Source: Enterocloster bolteae
GTDB taxonomy: Bacteria; Bacillota; Clostridia; Lachnospirales; Lachnospiraceae
Assembly: GCA_021772025.1 (NCBI GenBank)
Contig: JAETNT010000010.1
Span: 23,339 to 87,338, forward strand
Reading direction: 5' to 3'
Length of the DNA stretch: 64,000 bases
Shown here: positions 50,924 through 59,829 of the stretch, piece by piece
Position numbering within the stretch: position 1 is the first letter of the stretch
Layout of the letters: each line of letters starts with the position of its first letter
Notes under the pieces: generated by a model
Told to the model about the DNA's origin: nothing
Databases searched by the model: none
Seen by the model: the letters and a program-made list of their open reading frames with translations, nothing else
Translations under genes and position numbers: made by a program

Positions 50924-52420
50924 ATGGAAAGCGTTCTGGAGTTTCGAAATATTTCCAAATTTTTCCCGGGAGTGAAGGCGCTTGACCATATTTGTTTTAA
51001 AGCTTATGGCGGTGAAGTGCTGGCATTTCTTGGTGAAAACGGGGCGGGAAAGTCTACACTTTTAAAAGTGCTTAACGGTGATTATCAGCCGGATGAGGGG
51101 GAGTATCTGTTAGACGGCGTTCAAAAGCATTTCCAGTCGCCTCATGAAGCAATCGAGGCAGGGATCAGCGTAATTTATCAGGAACGCCAGATTTTGCTGG
51201 AATTAAGCGTGGCAGAAAATATTTTCCTTGGACGCATGCCGGCCAATCGGTTTGGAGTGATTGACATTGCCAGGGCCAACAAAATGGCAGAAGAAATTAT
51301 CCGGGATTTCGGTCTTCCGATTTCCCCGTCTGCCAAGGTAAAGGATTTGAGCATCGCTTATCAGCAGATGGTTGAGATTATGAAAGCATACAGCCGGGAA
51401 AATTTAAAGGTAATCTGTTTTGACGAACCTACGGCCAGTTTAAGCGATGCGGAAATAGATGCGTTATTCGAAGTAATTGCTAAACTGAAGGCCCAGAAGA
51501 AAATCATTATTTATGTATCTCATAGAATGAGCGAAATACAGCGAATTACGGATAAGGTGGCGATTTTTAAGGATGGCCAGTACATAGCAACGGTCAAAAC
51601 CCACGAGGTTCCGGAAAAAGAGATGATCAAGATGATGGTTGGCCGGGATTTGGGCGACGTATATAAGAATCTGGACAAAGACAAAACCATAGGAGAGGTG
51701 CTGCTGGAAGTCAAAGAGGTATCCTCTGATTATGTGAAGCCCATATCTTTCCAATTGAGGAAAGGAGAGGTATTAGGCTTTTCCGGCTTGGTGGGGGCAG
51801 GAAGAACAGAGATCATGCGCGCCATAATCGGCGCAGATAAACGGCGGGGCGGAGAGATTTTTCTGGAAGGGAAAAAGATTGAAAACCGTTCTCCGAAAGA
51901 GGCTATGGATAACGGAATTGTCCTGGTTCCTGAGGATCGGAAGCTTCAGGGAATTCTTTCTAACCTAAGCGTAGAAGGAAATATCAATATCTCTCTGCTG
52001 GATAAAAATTCTAATGGACTTGGGGTTATCAGTTCCCGTAAAGAGCAGCAGGAGGCGGAAAAGGGTATCCGGGAATTTAAGATTAAAACGCCGTCTAAGG
52101 ATAAGAAAATTGTGGAACTGTCCGGCGGAAACCAGCAGAAATGTATTGTTTCCAGAGGGATCGCTACCAGTCCGAAGGTTTTGATTCTGGACGAACCGAC
52201 CAAGGGAATCGATATCGGTGCAAAATCGGAATTTTATGAGATGATCTGCCGGTTCGCAAAAGAAGGATTGGGCGTAATTCTGGTTTCATCAGAGCTGCCG
52301 GAGGTAATCGGCCTGTCGGATCGGATTATCGTCATGCGTTCTCTTCAGATTGCAGGAGAGGTTGATGCAAAAGAAGCAACAGAAACAAAACTACTGAGCC
52401 TGGGAATGATAGGGGAGTGA
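50924..52420 (+). CDS. sugar ABC transporter ATP-binding protein (RbsA/AraG-like)
   Basis: 498 residues: two fused nucleotide-binding domains, the sugar-importer layout. First Walker A GENGAGKST (about 38-46), LSDAEID after DEPTASLSD in Walker B; second half has the degenerate GLVGAGRTE and the full signature LSGGNQQKCIV with LDEPTKGIDIG. Energises import by the permease encoded next. Its stop overlaps the next gene's region (TGA with a GTG start option). Importer type: monosaccharide, by family; the binding protein below resembles the L-arabinose type. Confidence 0.95.
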   Translation: MESVLEFRNISKFFPGVKALDHICFKAYGGEVLAFLGENGAGKSTLLKVLNGDYQPDEGEYLLDGVQKHFQSPHEAIEAGISVIYQERQILLELSVAENIFLGRMPANRFGVIDIARANKMAEEIIRDFGLPISPSAKVKDLSIAYQQMVEIMKAYSRENLKVICFDEPTASLSDAEIDALFEVIAKLKAQKKIIIYVSHRMSEIQRITDKVAIFKDGQYIATVKTHEVPEKEMIKMMVGRDLGDVYKNLDKDKTIGEVLLEVKEVSSDYVKPISFQLRKGEVLGFSGLVGAGRTEIMRAIIGADKRRGGEIFLEGKKIENRSPKEAMDNGIVLVPEDRKLQGILSNLSVEGNINISLLDKNSNGLGVISSRKEQQEAEKGIREFKIKTPSKDKKIVELSGGNQQKCIVSRGIATSPKVLILDEPTKGIDIGAKSEFYEMICRFAKEGLGVILVSSELPEVIGLSDRIIVMRSLQIAGEVDAKEATETKLLSLGMIGE

Positions 52421-52425
52421 AAACG

Positions 52426-53439
52426 ATGAATAACGAAAAGCAGAAAAAGGACAACGGATTGAAACGGGTAATAGAGGTCATAGGAGGAGACAAGCTGGTG
52501 CTGTTAGGCGCTATTATCGCCGTATTTGCTTTGTTTACCTCTTTAAATAAAAATTTTATGTCATGGACCAATGTAGTAAATATTTTGGTAGCGGCTTCTT
52601 TGATCGGAATGGTGGCTATCGGACATACATACCTGATTATTGCAGGACAGAACGATTTGTCGCCGGGGTCTCTGGCAGCGCTATCCGGTGTAATTGTTGC
52701 GCTGCTGCTGGGATGGGGCCTCCCGATTCCCGTAGCAATCATCCTGACAATGGCCGTAGGAGCCGTGGTGGGGCTATTCAATGCTTTCATGGTAAATAAG
52801 ATTAAGCTGGAGGCATTTATCGCGACTTTAGTGACTCAATCCATTGTCCGCGGATTTGCTTATATTGCCTGTGGAGGCAAACCAATTGCCATCAGCAATA
52901 TGACTTTTATAAAAATGGGAAATGCAAGATTTTTAGACATTCCGGTGGCGGTATGGCTGATGGTGGTTTCCATCTTAATTTTCGGATTTATTCTTGCAAA
53001 AACAAAATTCGGCAGAAGTGTCTATGCCATTGGAGGCAGCAGTGAGGCGGCAAGGCTGGCCGGATTAAATCCCAAAAGAATTATTACCATTTGCTTTGTG
53101 ATGATTGGCGTTCTGACTTCTCTGGGCGGCATCGTTTTTGCAGCGAGAATGAATGCAGGACAGCCGGCAGCAAACGTGAATTTGGAGTTTGATGCCATTA
53201 CGGCTGTAATTTTAGGGGGAGTTTCCTTCGCCGGCGGAGTGGGAAGCATGGGTGGAACTGTGCTGGGTATCCTGCTGATTCAGGCATTTAATACCGGACT
53301 GACCATGGTGAACGTTCCTTCATTCTGGCAATATGTTGCACGAGGCGGACTTCTTCTCTTTGCGCTGACATTTGACTATATTAGAAAAGAGAGAAGAAAT
53401 AAAGAGCTTTTGGCAGCCAGCATGAAGAATGCAAAATAA
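52426..53439 (+). CDS. sugar ABC transporter permease (RbsC/AraH-like)
   Basis: 337 residues, about 8-10 membrane helices of the BPD_transp_2 type. Family segments: LIIAGQNDLSPGSLAALSGVI near the N-terminus, EAFIATLVTQSIVRG, and the C-terminal signature EFDAITAVILGGVSFAGGVGSMGGTVLG. AGGGGAG precedes ATG 52426; a GTG at 52417 is an alternative in-frame start that would overlap the previous stop. Second subunit of the importer. Confidence 0.95.
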   Translation: MNNEKQKKDNGLKRVIEVIGGDKLVLLGAIIAVFALFTSLNKNFMSWTNVVNILVAASLIGMVAIGHTYLIIAGQNDLSPGSLAALSGVIVALLLGWGLPIPVAIILTMAVGAVVGLFNAFMVNKIKLEAFIATLVTQSIVRGFAYIACGGKPIAISNMTFIKMGNARFLDIPVAVWLMVVSILIFGFILAKTKFGRSVYAIGGSSEAARLAGLNPKRIITICFVMIGVLTSLGGIVFAARMNAGQPAANVNLEFDAITAVILGGVSFAGGVGSMGGTVLGILLIQAFNTGLTMVNVPSFWQYVARGGLLLFALTFDYIRKERRNKELLAASMKNAK

Positions 53440-53468
53440 AACAAAGAAAACAAGGAGGAACAATTATT

Positions 53469-54554
53469 ATGAAATTGAGAAAAACAATGGCTTTTATGGC
53501 GGCATCCATAATGGCGGGAGGTCTGCTTGCAGGCTGCGGCAATGGAGCAGAAACAGCAGCAACCACAGCTGCGGCAACAACGGCTGCCTCAGCTGAAACC
53601 ACAGCAGCAGAAAAGAAGGAGAGCGAGGCGGCAGAGCCTGCCGGCAATCTTTTGGTATACGGGATATATAAAGCCGGCGATCAGACTTGGTTTATTGATG
53701 AAGGCGCAGCTGCTCAGAAGGCAGTAGAAGCAGCCGGCGGAGAATTTGTTTATGTAGACGCAAAGATGAATCCGGAAGAGTATTTAAAAGCGATTGACAA
53801 TGCAATTGCGAACAACGCAACCGGTATCGTTACCTGTATCCCCGATCAAACCATGTCACAGGCCGTTATCACAAAATGTGAAGAAGCAGGAATGCCAATT
53901 GTTGCGGCAGACGACGCTCTGCAGGATGCGGAAGGAAACAAACTGGCTCCGTGGGTAGGCATCAATGCGTATGTAATCGGAGAGGCCAATGGAGAATGGC
54001 TTGCCAACTATGCGGCAGAAAACAATCTGGCATCAGATCCGGAAGTGGGACTTCTGCTTATGACCATGGATACGGTTTCCAGCTGCGTACCTCGTGCAGA
54101 AGGCGAATTCGATAAGTTTACAGAGCTTTGCCCGGATTTTGACCAGAGCAAGATCTTCAAGGCAGATTACGACGGAACAACAGATAAAGGAAACACTGCA
54201 GCGGCAGCAGTGATTACGGCTCATCCGGAAATCAAAAAGTGGCTGGTAACCGGCGCCAATGAGGAAGGCTGTATCGGCGCAGCAAGGGCATTAGAGAGCG
54301 CAGGCCTGGATAAGGACGCGTGTGTAGTCGGACTTGGCGGATATATGGCTAAGGACGAATGGAATACAAAGGGAGCTGACGGTACTTGCGTAAAAGCATC
54401 TGCATATTTTTCTGCTGATTCTGTCGGAGCCGGTTCTGTAGAAGTATTACTGGATCTGATTGCAGGAAATGAAGTTGAGATGGAGAAAGCAGTTGATGCG
54501 GTTGTTGTAACTCCGGAAAATTATAAAGAAGTAATGGGTTCCTACGCTGAATAA
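53469..54554 (+). CDS. sugar-binding lipoprotein of the ABC importer (L-arabinose type)
   Basis: 361 residues. Lipoprotein signal with AGGLLAGC (Cys near residue 22), a Thr/Ala/Glu linker, then a periplasmic-binding-protein type 1 fold. Segments KAIDNAIANNATGIVTCIPDQ and NTAAAAVITAHPEIKKWLVTGANEEGCIGAARALESAGL align with E. coli AraF (as remembered), suggesting a pentose such as L-arabinose as ligand. The bound sugar must be tested. Third gene of the importer operon, ended by a terminator shared with the convergent AraC gene. Confidence 0.92.
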   Translation: MKLRKTMAFMAASIMAGGLLAGCGNGAETAATTAAATTAASAETTAAEKKESEAAEPAGNLLVYGIYKAGDQTWFIDEGAAAQKAVEAAGGEFVYVDAKMNPEEYLKAIDNAIANNATGIVTCIPDQTMSQAVITKCEEAGMPIVAADDALQDAEGNKLAPWVGINAYVIGEANGEWLANYAAENNLASDPEVGLLLMTMDTVSSCVPRAEGEFDKFTELCPDFDQSKIFKADYDGTTDKGNTAAAAVITAHPEIKKWLVTGANEEGCIGAARALESAGLDKDACVVGLGGYMAKDEWNTKGADGTCVKASAYFSADSVGAGSVEVLLDLIAGNEVEMEKAVDAVVVTPENYKEVMGSYAE

Positions 54555-54592
54555 GGGCATGGCGAAAGCTTTTGGGTAATCCATAAATTTGC

Positions 54593-54646
54593 AAATGCTG
54601 TCATATTTCCGGAGGGATATTCTCTGGGGATATGACAGCATTTTAA
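54593..54646 (+). terminator. bidirectional terminator between importer and second AraC gene
   Basis: AAATGCTGTCATAT (54593-54606) pairs with ATATGACAGCATTT (54630-54643), enclosing further complementary sequence; flanked by T on one side and A on the other. Confidence 0.85.
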
Positions 54647-54653
54647 ATTGCCT

Positions 54654-55484
54654 TTATTTTCTCCGGTACTGGCTGGGAGTCATGTTCTCCCGCTTTTTAA
54701 AGGAAGAACAGAAGCGGCCTTCATCGGAGAAGCCGCAGCGGAATGCAATTTCCTTAATCGAAAAATCAGTAGTTTTTAAAAGCAGCCTGGCAAATGACAG
54801 CCTGGTGGCAATTAGATACTGATGGGGAGTCATGCCGGTTTCCTTTGCAAAAACCCTGGTAAAGTAAAACGGGCTTAAAGAAGCTTTTGCCGCCAAATCT
54901 TCCAGAGTGATTTTTTCGGCGAAATGTTCGTTAATGTAGGTAATGGTATCCTTTAAAAAAGACGAAGCAATGTCCAGGTTTTCCTTGTAAGTTAAAATAT
55001 CATTCAGCATGGAAGTGATCATGGAGGAAACCTGAGGCTCACTGACGGGCTTTCCCTGTTTGAAAACCTGATAGATTTTTTCCAGAATATAGTGGATCCC
55101 ATGGAAATTGTGGTGAAAAAAGACCATTCCTATAGTGGAGACGATTTGGTTGTAATAAGCTCTGGAAAGAGGACCGTCAAAATGAATCCATAAGGCGGAC
55201 CAGCCGGTTTCCGTTTCATATTGATGGGGGCTGTAGCAGTCGATAAGCACAATGGTTTCTTTGGATGCATGGTAAGTTTCTCCGTTTGCCGTAACCTTGC
55301 AGTTTCCGTCGGTGACCATCATAATCAGAAAGCTGTCATAGCTGGTGCGTTTTAAAGAGTAGCCGGGGAGATATTGAAAATTACCGATATAAGTGGGATA
55401 GAAGAATAAATTTTGCGCCGTCTGACTGGCTGTATAAATATAATAATCAGAATCTTTGGAGACGCCGTTTTCGTATGACCGCAT
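54654..55484 (-). CDS. AraC family transcriptional regulator
   Basis: 276 residues on the minus strand. Cupin-like N-terminal sensor (residues 40-150, including SYDSFLIMMVTDGNCKV and IVLIDCYSPHQYETE) and AraC double HTH: ITLEDLAAKASLSPFYFTRVF and SIKEIAFRCGFSDEGRFCSSF. Minus-strand ATG 55484 has AGGAGG 4 nt upstream; an extension to 55835 crosses the upstream repeats and is not credible. It is transcribed away from the DUF5107/TPR gene, whose expression it probably controls. Confidence 0.93.
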   Translation of the reverse strand: MRSYENGVSKDSDYYIYTASQTAQNLFFYPTYIGNFQYLPGYSLKRTSYDSFLIMMVTDGNCKVTANGETYHASKETIVLIDCYSPHQYETETGWSALWIHFDGPLSRAYYNQIVSTIGMVFFHHNFHGIHYILEKIYQVFKQGKPVSEPQVSSMITSMLNDILTYKENLDIASSFLKDTITYINEHFAEKITLEDLAAKASLSPFYFTRVFAKETGMTPHQYLIATRLSFARLLLKTTDFSIKEIAFRCGFSDEGRFCSSFKKRENMTPSQYRRK

Positions 55485-55624
55485 AAAACCTCCTGTCTGC
55501 CGTAGGGAGCAGGTATCGCTCCATACGGCGGTGGGTATGATTTTTCTTTTAGTATATAAAAATACGGAAGAAATTGCAAGAAAAAGCAAGGCAATTTTTA
55601 CATATAGATAAGCAAAATAGGAAA

Positions 55625-55653
55625 TTGAAAATCTGAAAAAAACGGGATAAAAT
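55625..55653 (+). promoter_or_regulatory. promoter of the DUF5107/TPR operon
   Basis: -35 TTGAAA (55625-55630), 17-bp spacer, -10 TAAAAT (55648-55653). Transcription should begin about 55660, leaving a leader of about 230 nt filled by two copies of a 91-bp repeat. Confidence 0.6.
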
Positions 55654-55696
55654 GAAAATATGAAAAAGCAAGAAAGCGCTAAGGAGTAGATGCGGA

Positions 55697-55878
55697 AGGA
55701 GGAAGGGAAATGCGGAGCATTTTCAGGATCCCTTCCGACGACATGGCAGGGGACGCGCCGCGTCGCGTGCCGGTTCATTATTATACTAGGAGGAAGGGAA
55801 ATGCGGAGCATTTTCAGGATCCCTTCCGACGACATGGCAGGGGACGCGCCGCGTCGCGTGCCGGTTCATTATTATACT
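55697..55878 (+). repeat. two perfect 91-bp tandem copies in an mRNA leader
   Basis: 55697-55787 and 55788-55878 are identical over all 91 bases. Each copy begins with a ribosome-site-like AGGAGGAAGG; this 10-mer appears a third time at 55879-55888 as the real ribosome site of the next gene. Inside each copy GAAATGC/GCATTTTC and GACGC/GCGTC (nested in GGCA/TGCC) can form two hairpins. The unit is GC-rich (GGGGACGCGCCGCGTCGCG) against an AT-rich surrounding. Confidence 0.97.
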
Positions 55879-55891
55879 AGGAGGAAGGAAA

Positions 55892-58800
55892 GTGGAAGCG
55901 GTAAGAATCTGGGAGGAACAGGTAGTGATTCCCACTTATGAAGTGGGAGAGGCGGACAAAAATCCAATGTTTTTGGAGAAAAGGGTATATCAGGGAAGTT
56001 CCGGAAAGATATATCCCTATCCGACAACAGAAAAAATCAGCAGGGAAAAACGGGATAAAGCCTACCAGGCAGTATTTTTGGAAAATCAATATTTGAAGAT
56101 TATGATTCTTCCGGAATTGGGAGGAAGAATCCAGCGGGCCTATGATAAGACAAACGGGTATGACTTTGTCTATTACAACCATGTGATTAAGCCTGCTTTG
56201 GTAGGTTTAACCGGGCCATGGATTTCCGGCGGCATTGAGTTTAACTGGCCTCAGCATCACCGGCCGACTACATTTATGCCTGTGGATTATATGATGAAAG
56301 AAGGCGAGGACGGAAGAAAAACCCTTCTTGTTCATGATGTGGATCAAATGTACGGTACAAAAGGGATTGCGGCATTTACCCTTTATCCGGACAGGGCTTA
56401 TATTGAAATTACAGGGCAGCTTTACAACCGGACTCCCCTGCCCCAGACATTTCTATGGTGGGCGAATCCGGCAGTGGCAGTGAATGATCATACCCAGTCT
56501 ATTTTCCCGCCGGATGTTCATAATGTGTATGACCATGGAAAACGGGATGTTTCCCGATTCCCGATTGCCACCGGTGTTTACTATAAATATGATTACAGCC
56601 AGGGCATAGACATTTCCCGGTATAAAAATATTCCCGTTCCTACTTCTTATATGGCGGAAAAATCGGAATACGATTTTGTAGGCGGATATGATTATGAAAA
56701 GAGGGCAGGAATTCTCCATGTAGCGGATCATCATATATCTCCGGGAAAGAAGCAGTGGACCTGGGGCTGCGGCGATTTTGGAAAAGCATGGGACAGGAAT
56801 CTGACAGATGAGGACGGCCCTTATATTGAACTGATGACCGGCGTGTATACGGACAACCAGCCGGATTTTACATGGCTGAAGCCTTTTGAGGAAAAAAGCT
56901 TTAAACAATATTTTATGCCTTATAAGGCTGTGGGGCAGGTGAAAAACGCCACTACAGACGCGGTATTAAACATGGAGGTAAGGCCGGAGGGAATCTATGT
57001 ATGCGCCTATGCCACCAGAAAATACGAAAATGCGGCTGTTGTGGTTTTCCAAAAGGGAAAAGAGGTATATCGGGAAAATGCTTGTATCTCCCCCACAGAC
57101 ATTTTTGAAAAGGTGCTTCCCGTGTATGAGAAGGATGAAACTCAGATAGAGGTTTCCATAATATGGGAAGGGAGAAACCTTGTTTCTTATCAGCCGAAAA
57201 AACAGGAAATTCCCACGTTGGCAGAACCGGCTAAGGCGGCAAAGCAGCCGGAAGAGATTATGACCAATGAAGAGCTTTATCTTACAGGACAGCATATTGA
57301 ACAGTACCGTCATGCCACCTATCTGCCGGATCCTTATTATCTGGAAGGTCTGAAACGGGATAAGGGCGACAGCCGGATTAATAATGCTTATGGAACGCTT
57401 CTTTTCAGGAGAGGCTGTTTCAAAGAAGCAGAATCCTACTTCCGAAAAGCCATAGAACGCCTTACTTGTATGAATCCCAATCCTTATGACAGCGAGGCAT
57501 ACTATAATCTGGGCCTGACCTTGTTTTACCAGGGACGGTATGAAGAGGCCTATGATGCGTTTTTTAAGGCGACCTGGACCAATGAGCAGCAGGAGATGTC
57601 CTTTTACTATCTGGCAGCTATTGCGGCAAGAAAGAAGGATTGGGAGGCGGCGCTGGCATTTGTGGAAAAATCTCTTGTAAAAAATATGCACAATATTAAA
57701 GCAAGGGGACTGAAAGCTTCAGTCTTAAGATATTTAAACCGAAAGGCAGAGGAAAAGGCATGGACAGAGGCCAATTTAGCTCTGGATCCGTTTGATTACT
57801 GGACCCTGCTTGATAAGGCGTTTGACGAACCGGAAAATGCAGAATGGGCAGAGATGATTCGCCAGAGGACCAGAAACTTCCATGAAACCTATCTTCAGGC
57901 GGCCAGGGACTTTGCAGAGTGCGGCTTTTATGAGGAGGCCTGCTTTGCGCTGAGGTATTATCAGGGTGATAAGCCAATGGTTCATTACTACCAGGGCTGC
58001 TATCTGGAACAGCTGGGAAGGAAGGAGGAGGCGGGAAAGCAATTTGCATCTGCAGAACTTAGTTCTCCGCTGTATTGCTTCCCCAATAAGCTGGAAGACA
58101 TCGGGGTATTAGAAGCCGCCATAGAGAAAAATCCCAAGGGGCCGAAAGCTTATTATTACCTGGGCTGCCTGTACTATGATAAGCTGCAGTTTGAGAAGGC
58201 TGTCAGCCTTTGGAAAAAGTCTGAGGAATTGGATGACGGTTATCCGACATTGAACCGCAATCTGGCAGTGGCTTATTATAACAAGCTGTCTGAACCGGAG
58301 AAGGCAAGAGCCTATATGGAAAAAGCCTTCGCTCAGGATCCGTCAGATGCAAGAGTGTTCCTGGAGCTGGATCAGCTTTATAAAAAGCTCTGTGTATCCA
58401 CAGAACATCGGCTGGAGCAGTACAAGAAGCATTTGAAGCTGATTCCGGAAAGAGATGATTTGTATACAGAATATGTAACAGTATTAAATCTTTCCGGCCT
58501 TCACAAAAAGGCATATGATGCCATTATGGCTCACCGGTTCGGCGCATGGGAAGGGGCGGAAGGAAAGATTACCACCCAATATAAGACAGCGCTTTTGGAA
58601 CTGGCTAAGGAGAGCATGAGGGGCGGCAATTATGAGGAAGCCGGGAGTCTGATAAAAGAAGCTCTTTCTTATCCGGAGAATCTGGGCGAGGGACGTCTGG
58701 AAGGAACTAAGGATAACCACCTTTACTATACCTTGGGTTTCGTTTACGAAAAGCTGGGAAAACAGGAATTGGCAAAGGAATGCTATGAAAAGGCGACGCT

Positions 58801-59188
58801 GGGAGCTATGGAGCCGGCGGGGATGATGTACTATTATGATCAGCCGGCGGATATGATTTTGTATCAAGGGCTTGCCAAAGAAAAGCTGGGCAGCCAGACG
58901 GAAGCCAATACCAGATTTTACAAGCTGATAGATTATGGCGAAGAGCATATGAGGGATCAGATGAAACTAGACTATTTTGCAGTATCGCTTCCTGATTTTC
59001 TGATTTTTGACGAGGATCTGAATAAACGGAACCAGGCTCATTGCTGCTATCTGATAGGACTAGGCAAAATGGGGCTTGGAAAGGTTGAGGAAGCGGCGGA
59101 ATATTTTGAAAAAACCCTGGAGTTGGATCCGGCTCATCAGAATGCCGCGATTTATCTGAAAATGGCCGGATGCCGGGAGGTATATTGA
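55892..59188 (+). CDS. DUF5107 domain protein with TPR repeats (1098 aa)
   Basis: GTG start 7 nt after AGGAGG. Residues about 1-330 resemble DUF5107, with beta-rich segments and a highly patterned stretch GLTGPWISGGIEFNWP then QHHRPTTFMPVDYMM (about 106-136) that looks like a sugar-handling or galactose-mutarotase-like fold. From about residue 470 on, tetratricopeptide-like helix pairs repeat (for example EAESYFRKAIERL, YNLGLTLFYQGRYEEAYDAF, YYLGCLYYDKLQFEKAVSLW). No signal peptide or membrane helix, so it is cytoplasmic by prediction. I do not know its biochemical function. It is translated with the AllA-like gene 1 bp downstream, and lies among AraC regulators, an importer and oxidative sugar genes. 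Confidence 0.86.
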   Translation: MEAVRIWEEQVVIPTYEVGEADKNPMFLEKRVYQGSSGKIYPYPTTEKISREKRDKAYQAVFLENQYLKIMILPELGGRIQRAYDKTNGYDFVYYNHVIKPALVGLTGPWISGGIEFNWPQHHRPTTFMPVDYMMKEGEDGRKTLLVHDVDQMYGTKGIAAFTLYPDRAYIEITGQLYNRTPLPQTFLWWANPAVAVNDHTQSIFPPDVHNVYDHGKRDVSRFPIATGVYYKYDYSQGIDISRYKNIPVPTSYMAEKSEYDFVGGYDYEKRAGILHVADHHISPGKKQWTWGCGDFGKAWDRNLTDEDGPYIELMTGVYTDNQPDFTWLKPFEEKSFKQYFMPYKAVGQVKNATTDAVLNMEVRPEGIYVCAYATRKYENAAVVVFQKGKEVYRENACISPTDIFEKVLPVYEKDETQIEVSIIWEGRNLVSYQPKKQEIPTLAEPAKAAKQPEEIMTNEELYLTGQHIEQYRHATYLPDPYYLEGLKRDKGDSRINNAYGTLLFRRGCFKEAESYFRKAIERLTCMNPNPYDSEAYYNLGLTLFYQGRYEEAYDAFFKATWTNEQQEMSFYYLAAIAARKKDWEAALAFVEKSLVKNMHNIKARGLKASVLRYLNRKAEEKAWTEANLALDPFDYWTLLDKAFDEPENAEWAEMIRQRTRNFHETYLQAARDFAECGFYEEACFALRYYQGDKPMVHYYQGCYLEQLGRKEEAGKQFASAELSSPLYCFPNKLEDIGVLEAAIEKNPKGPKAYYYLGCLYYDKLQFEKAVSLWKKSEELDDGYPTLNRNLAVAYYNKLSEPEKARAYMEKAFAQDPSDARVFLELDQLYKKLCVSTEHRLEQYKKHLKLIPERDDLYTEYVTVLNLSGLHKKAYDAIMAHRFGAWEGAEGKITTQYKTALLELAKESMRGGNYEEAGSLIKEALSYPENLGEGRLEGTKDNHLYYTLGFVYEKLGKQELAKECYEKATLGAMEPAGMMYYYDQPADMILYQGLAKEKLGSQTEANTRFYKLIDYGEEHMRDQMKLDYFAVSLPDFLIFDEDLNKRNQAHCCYLIGLGKMGLGKVEEAAEYFEKTLELDPAHQNAAIYLKMAGCREVY

Positions 59189-59189
59189 T

Positions 59190-59603
59190 ATGGCAGAGAT
59201 TCAAGTGATTACCAGAGAAACTTTTGCGCCCTTTGGAACCGTTTTAGAATTTCCGGAGACAACCGCAGACGATTTTTACATTGTAGACACGGAAGAAAAG
59301 GAACCCTGGAGAATTGCGGTATTCCGATACCGGAATCATTCCATCCGGCGGATTGAATGTCACCCTGCCTCTAAAGAAAGCTTTGAACCGCTGTCCGGCA
59401 TTACGCTTTTGCTGGCGGCGGAAGCCGGGCATCCGGAGGAGTATCACATATTTTTGCTGGATCGGCCGGTATGCTTAAAGAAAGGCGTCTGGCATCAGGT
59501 GCTTTCCCTAAGCAGTGAGGCTCAGGTAAAGATTACAGAAAACCTGGAGGTTGAGTCTGTGTTTTATGACTTGGAGAAGGAAATTTACGCACAAGTAATT
59601 TGA
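59190..59603 (+). CDS. AllA-like (ureidoglycolate lyase family) protein
   Basis: 137 residues of the AllA cupin-like fold. Family segments: ITRETFAPFGTVLEFPE at the N-terminus and the long barrel strand pattern RIECHPASKESFEPLSG and PVCLKKGVWHQVLSLS near the end. E. coli AllA releases glyoxylate from ureidoglycolate, but no purine-degradation genes are nearby, so a sugar-acid substrate is as likely. It begins 1 bp after the DUF5107 stop, behind GGGAGG, and is followed by a terminator, so the two form one unit. Confidence 0.8.
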   Translation: MAEIQVITRETFAPFGTVLEFPETTADDFYIVDTEEKEPWRIAVFRYRNHSIRRIECHPASKESFEPLSGITLLLAAEAGHPEEYHIFLLDRPVCLKKGVWHQVLSLSSEAQVKITENLEVESVFYDLEKEIYAQVI

Positions 59604-59608
59604 AAAGT

Positions 59609-59649
59609 AACGGCTCGCTTTGGAGAAATTCCAGAGCGGGCCGTTATTT
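59609..59649 (+). terminator. terminator of the DUF5107-AllA unit
   Basis: AACGGCTCGCTTTGGA (59609-59624) pairs with the arm ending 59645 (TCCAGAGCGGGCCGTT) with one mismatch and a wobble, followed by ATTTAT. Confidence 0.8.
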
Positions 59650-59702
59650 ATGCTGTTCCAGGGAAACGGCGGATTTTTCAGGCGGTCTCAGGGCTTGATT
59701 CC

Positions 59703-59776
59703 GTTCCGAAAAGTATAAGAAAAAAAGAGGAACATTCCGAAATGGAAATGATGATGAAAACAGGGACGGATATAAT
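59703..59776 (+). promoter_or_regulatory. activator-dependent promoter of the sugar-oxidation operon
   Basis: GTTCCGAAAAGT (59703-59714) repeats the 12-mer found at 50723. TTCC at 59704 and 59735 are 31 bp apart, and TATAAT (59771-59776) starts 36 bp after the second TTCC, the same numbers as at the importer promoter. No consensus -35 is present. The predicted leader before the SMP-30 start is about 48 nt. Confidence 0.78.
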
Positions 59777-59829
59777 ATAGACAAGGATTTGAGGCCGGAA
59801 GAAAATGCAAAAGAAAAGGGCGGGGATTT

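Noticed and set aside
55671..55683. cre-like CcpA site GAAAGCGCTAA
   Set aside because: The core AAGCGCT fits, but the outer positions of the consensus do not. It may be chance; only a weak hint of catabolite control of the DUF5107 unit.
54654..55835. 393-residue form of the second AraC gene
   Set aside because: Residues before ATG 55484 read through the divergent promoter and a 91-bp repeat copy; the AGGAGG at 55489-55494 marks the real start.
55697..55878. Repeat considered as a CRISPR unit
   Set aside because: Only two direct copies of 91 bp, no spacers between and no cas genes in the window.
55690..55941. 83-residue frame spanning the 91-bp repeats
   Set aside because: It crosses the real GTG start of the DUF5107 gene in another frame and its sequence is forced by the repeat; no conserved protein is apparent. 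A short leader peptide inside one repeat copy cannot be excluded.
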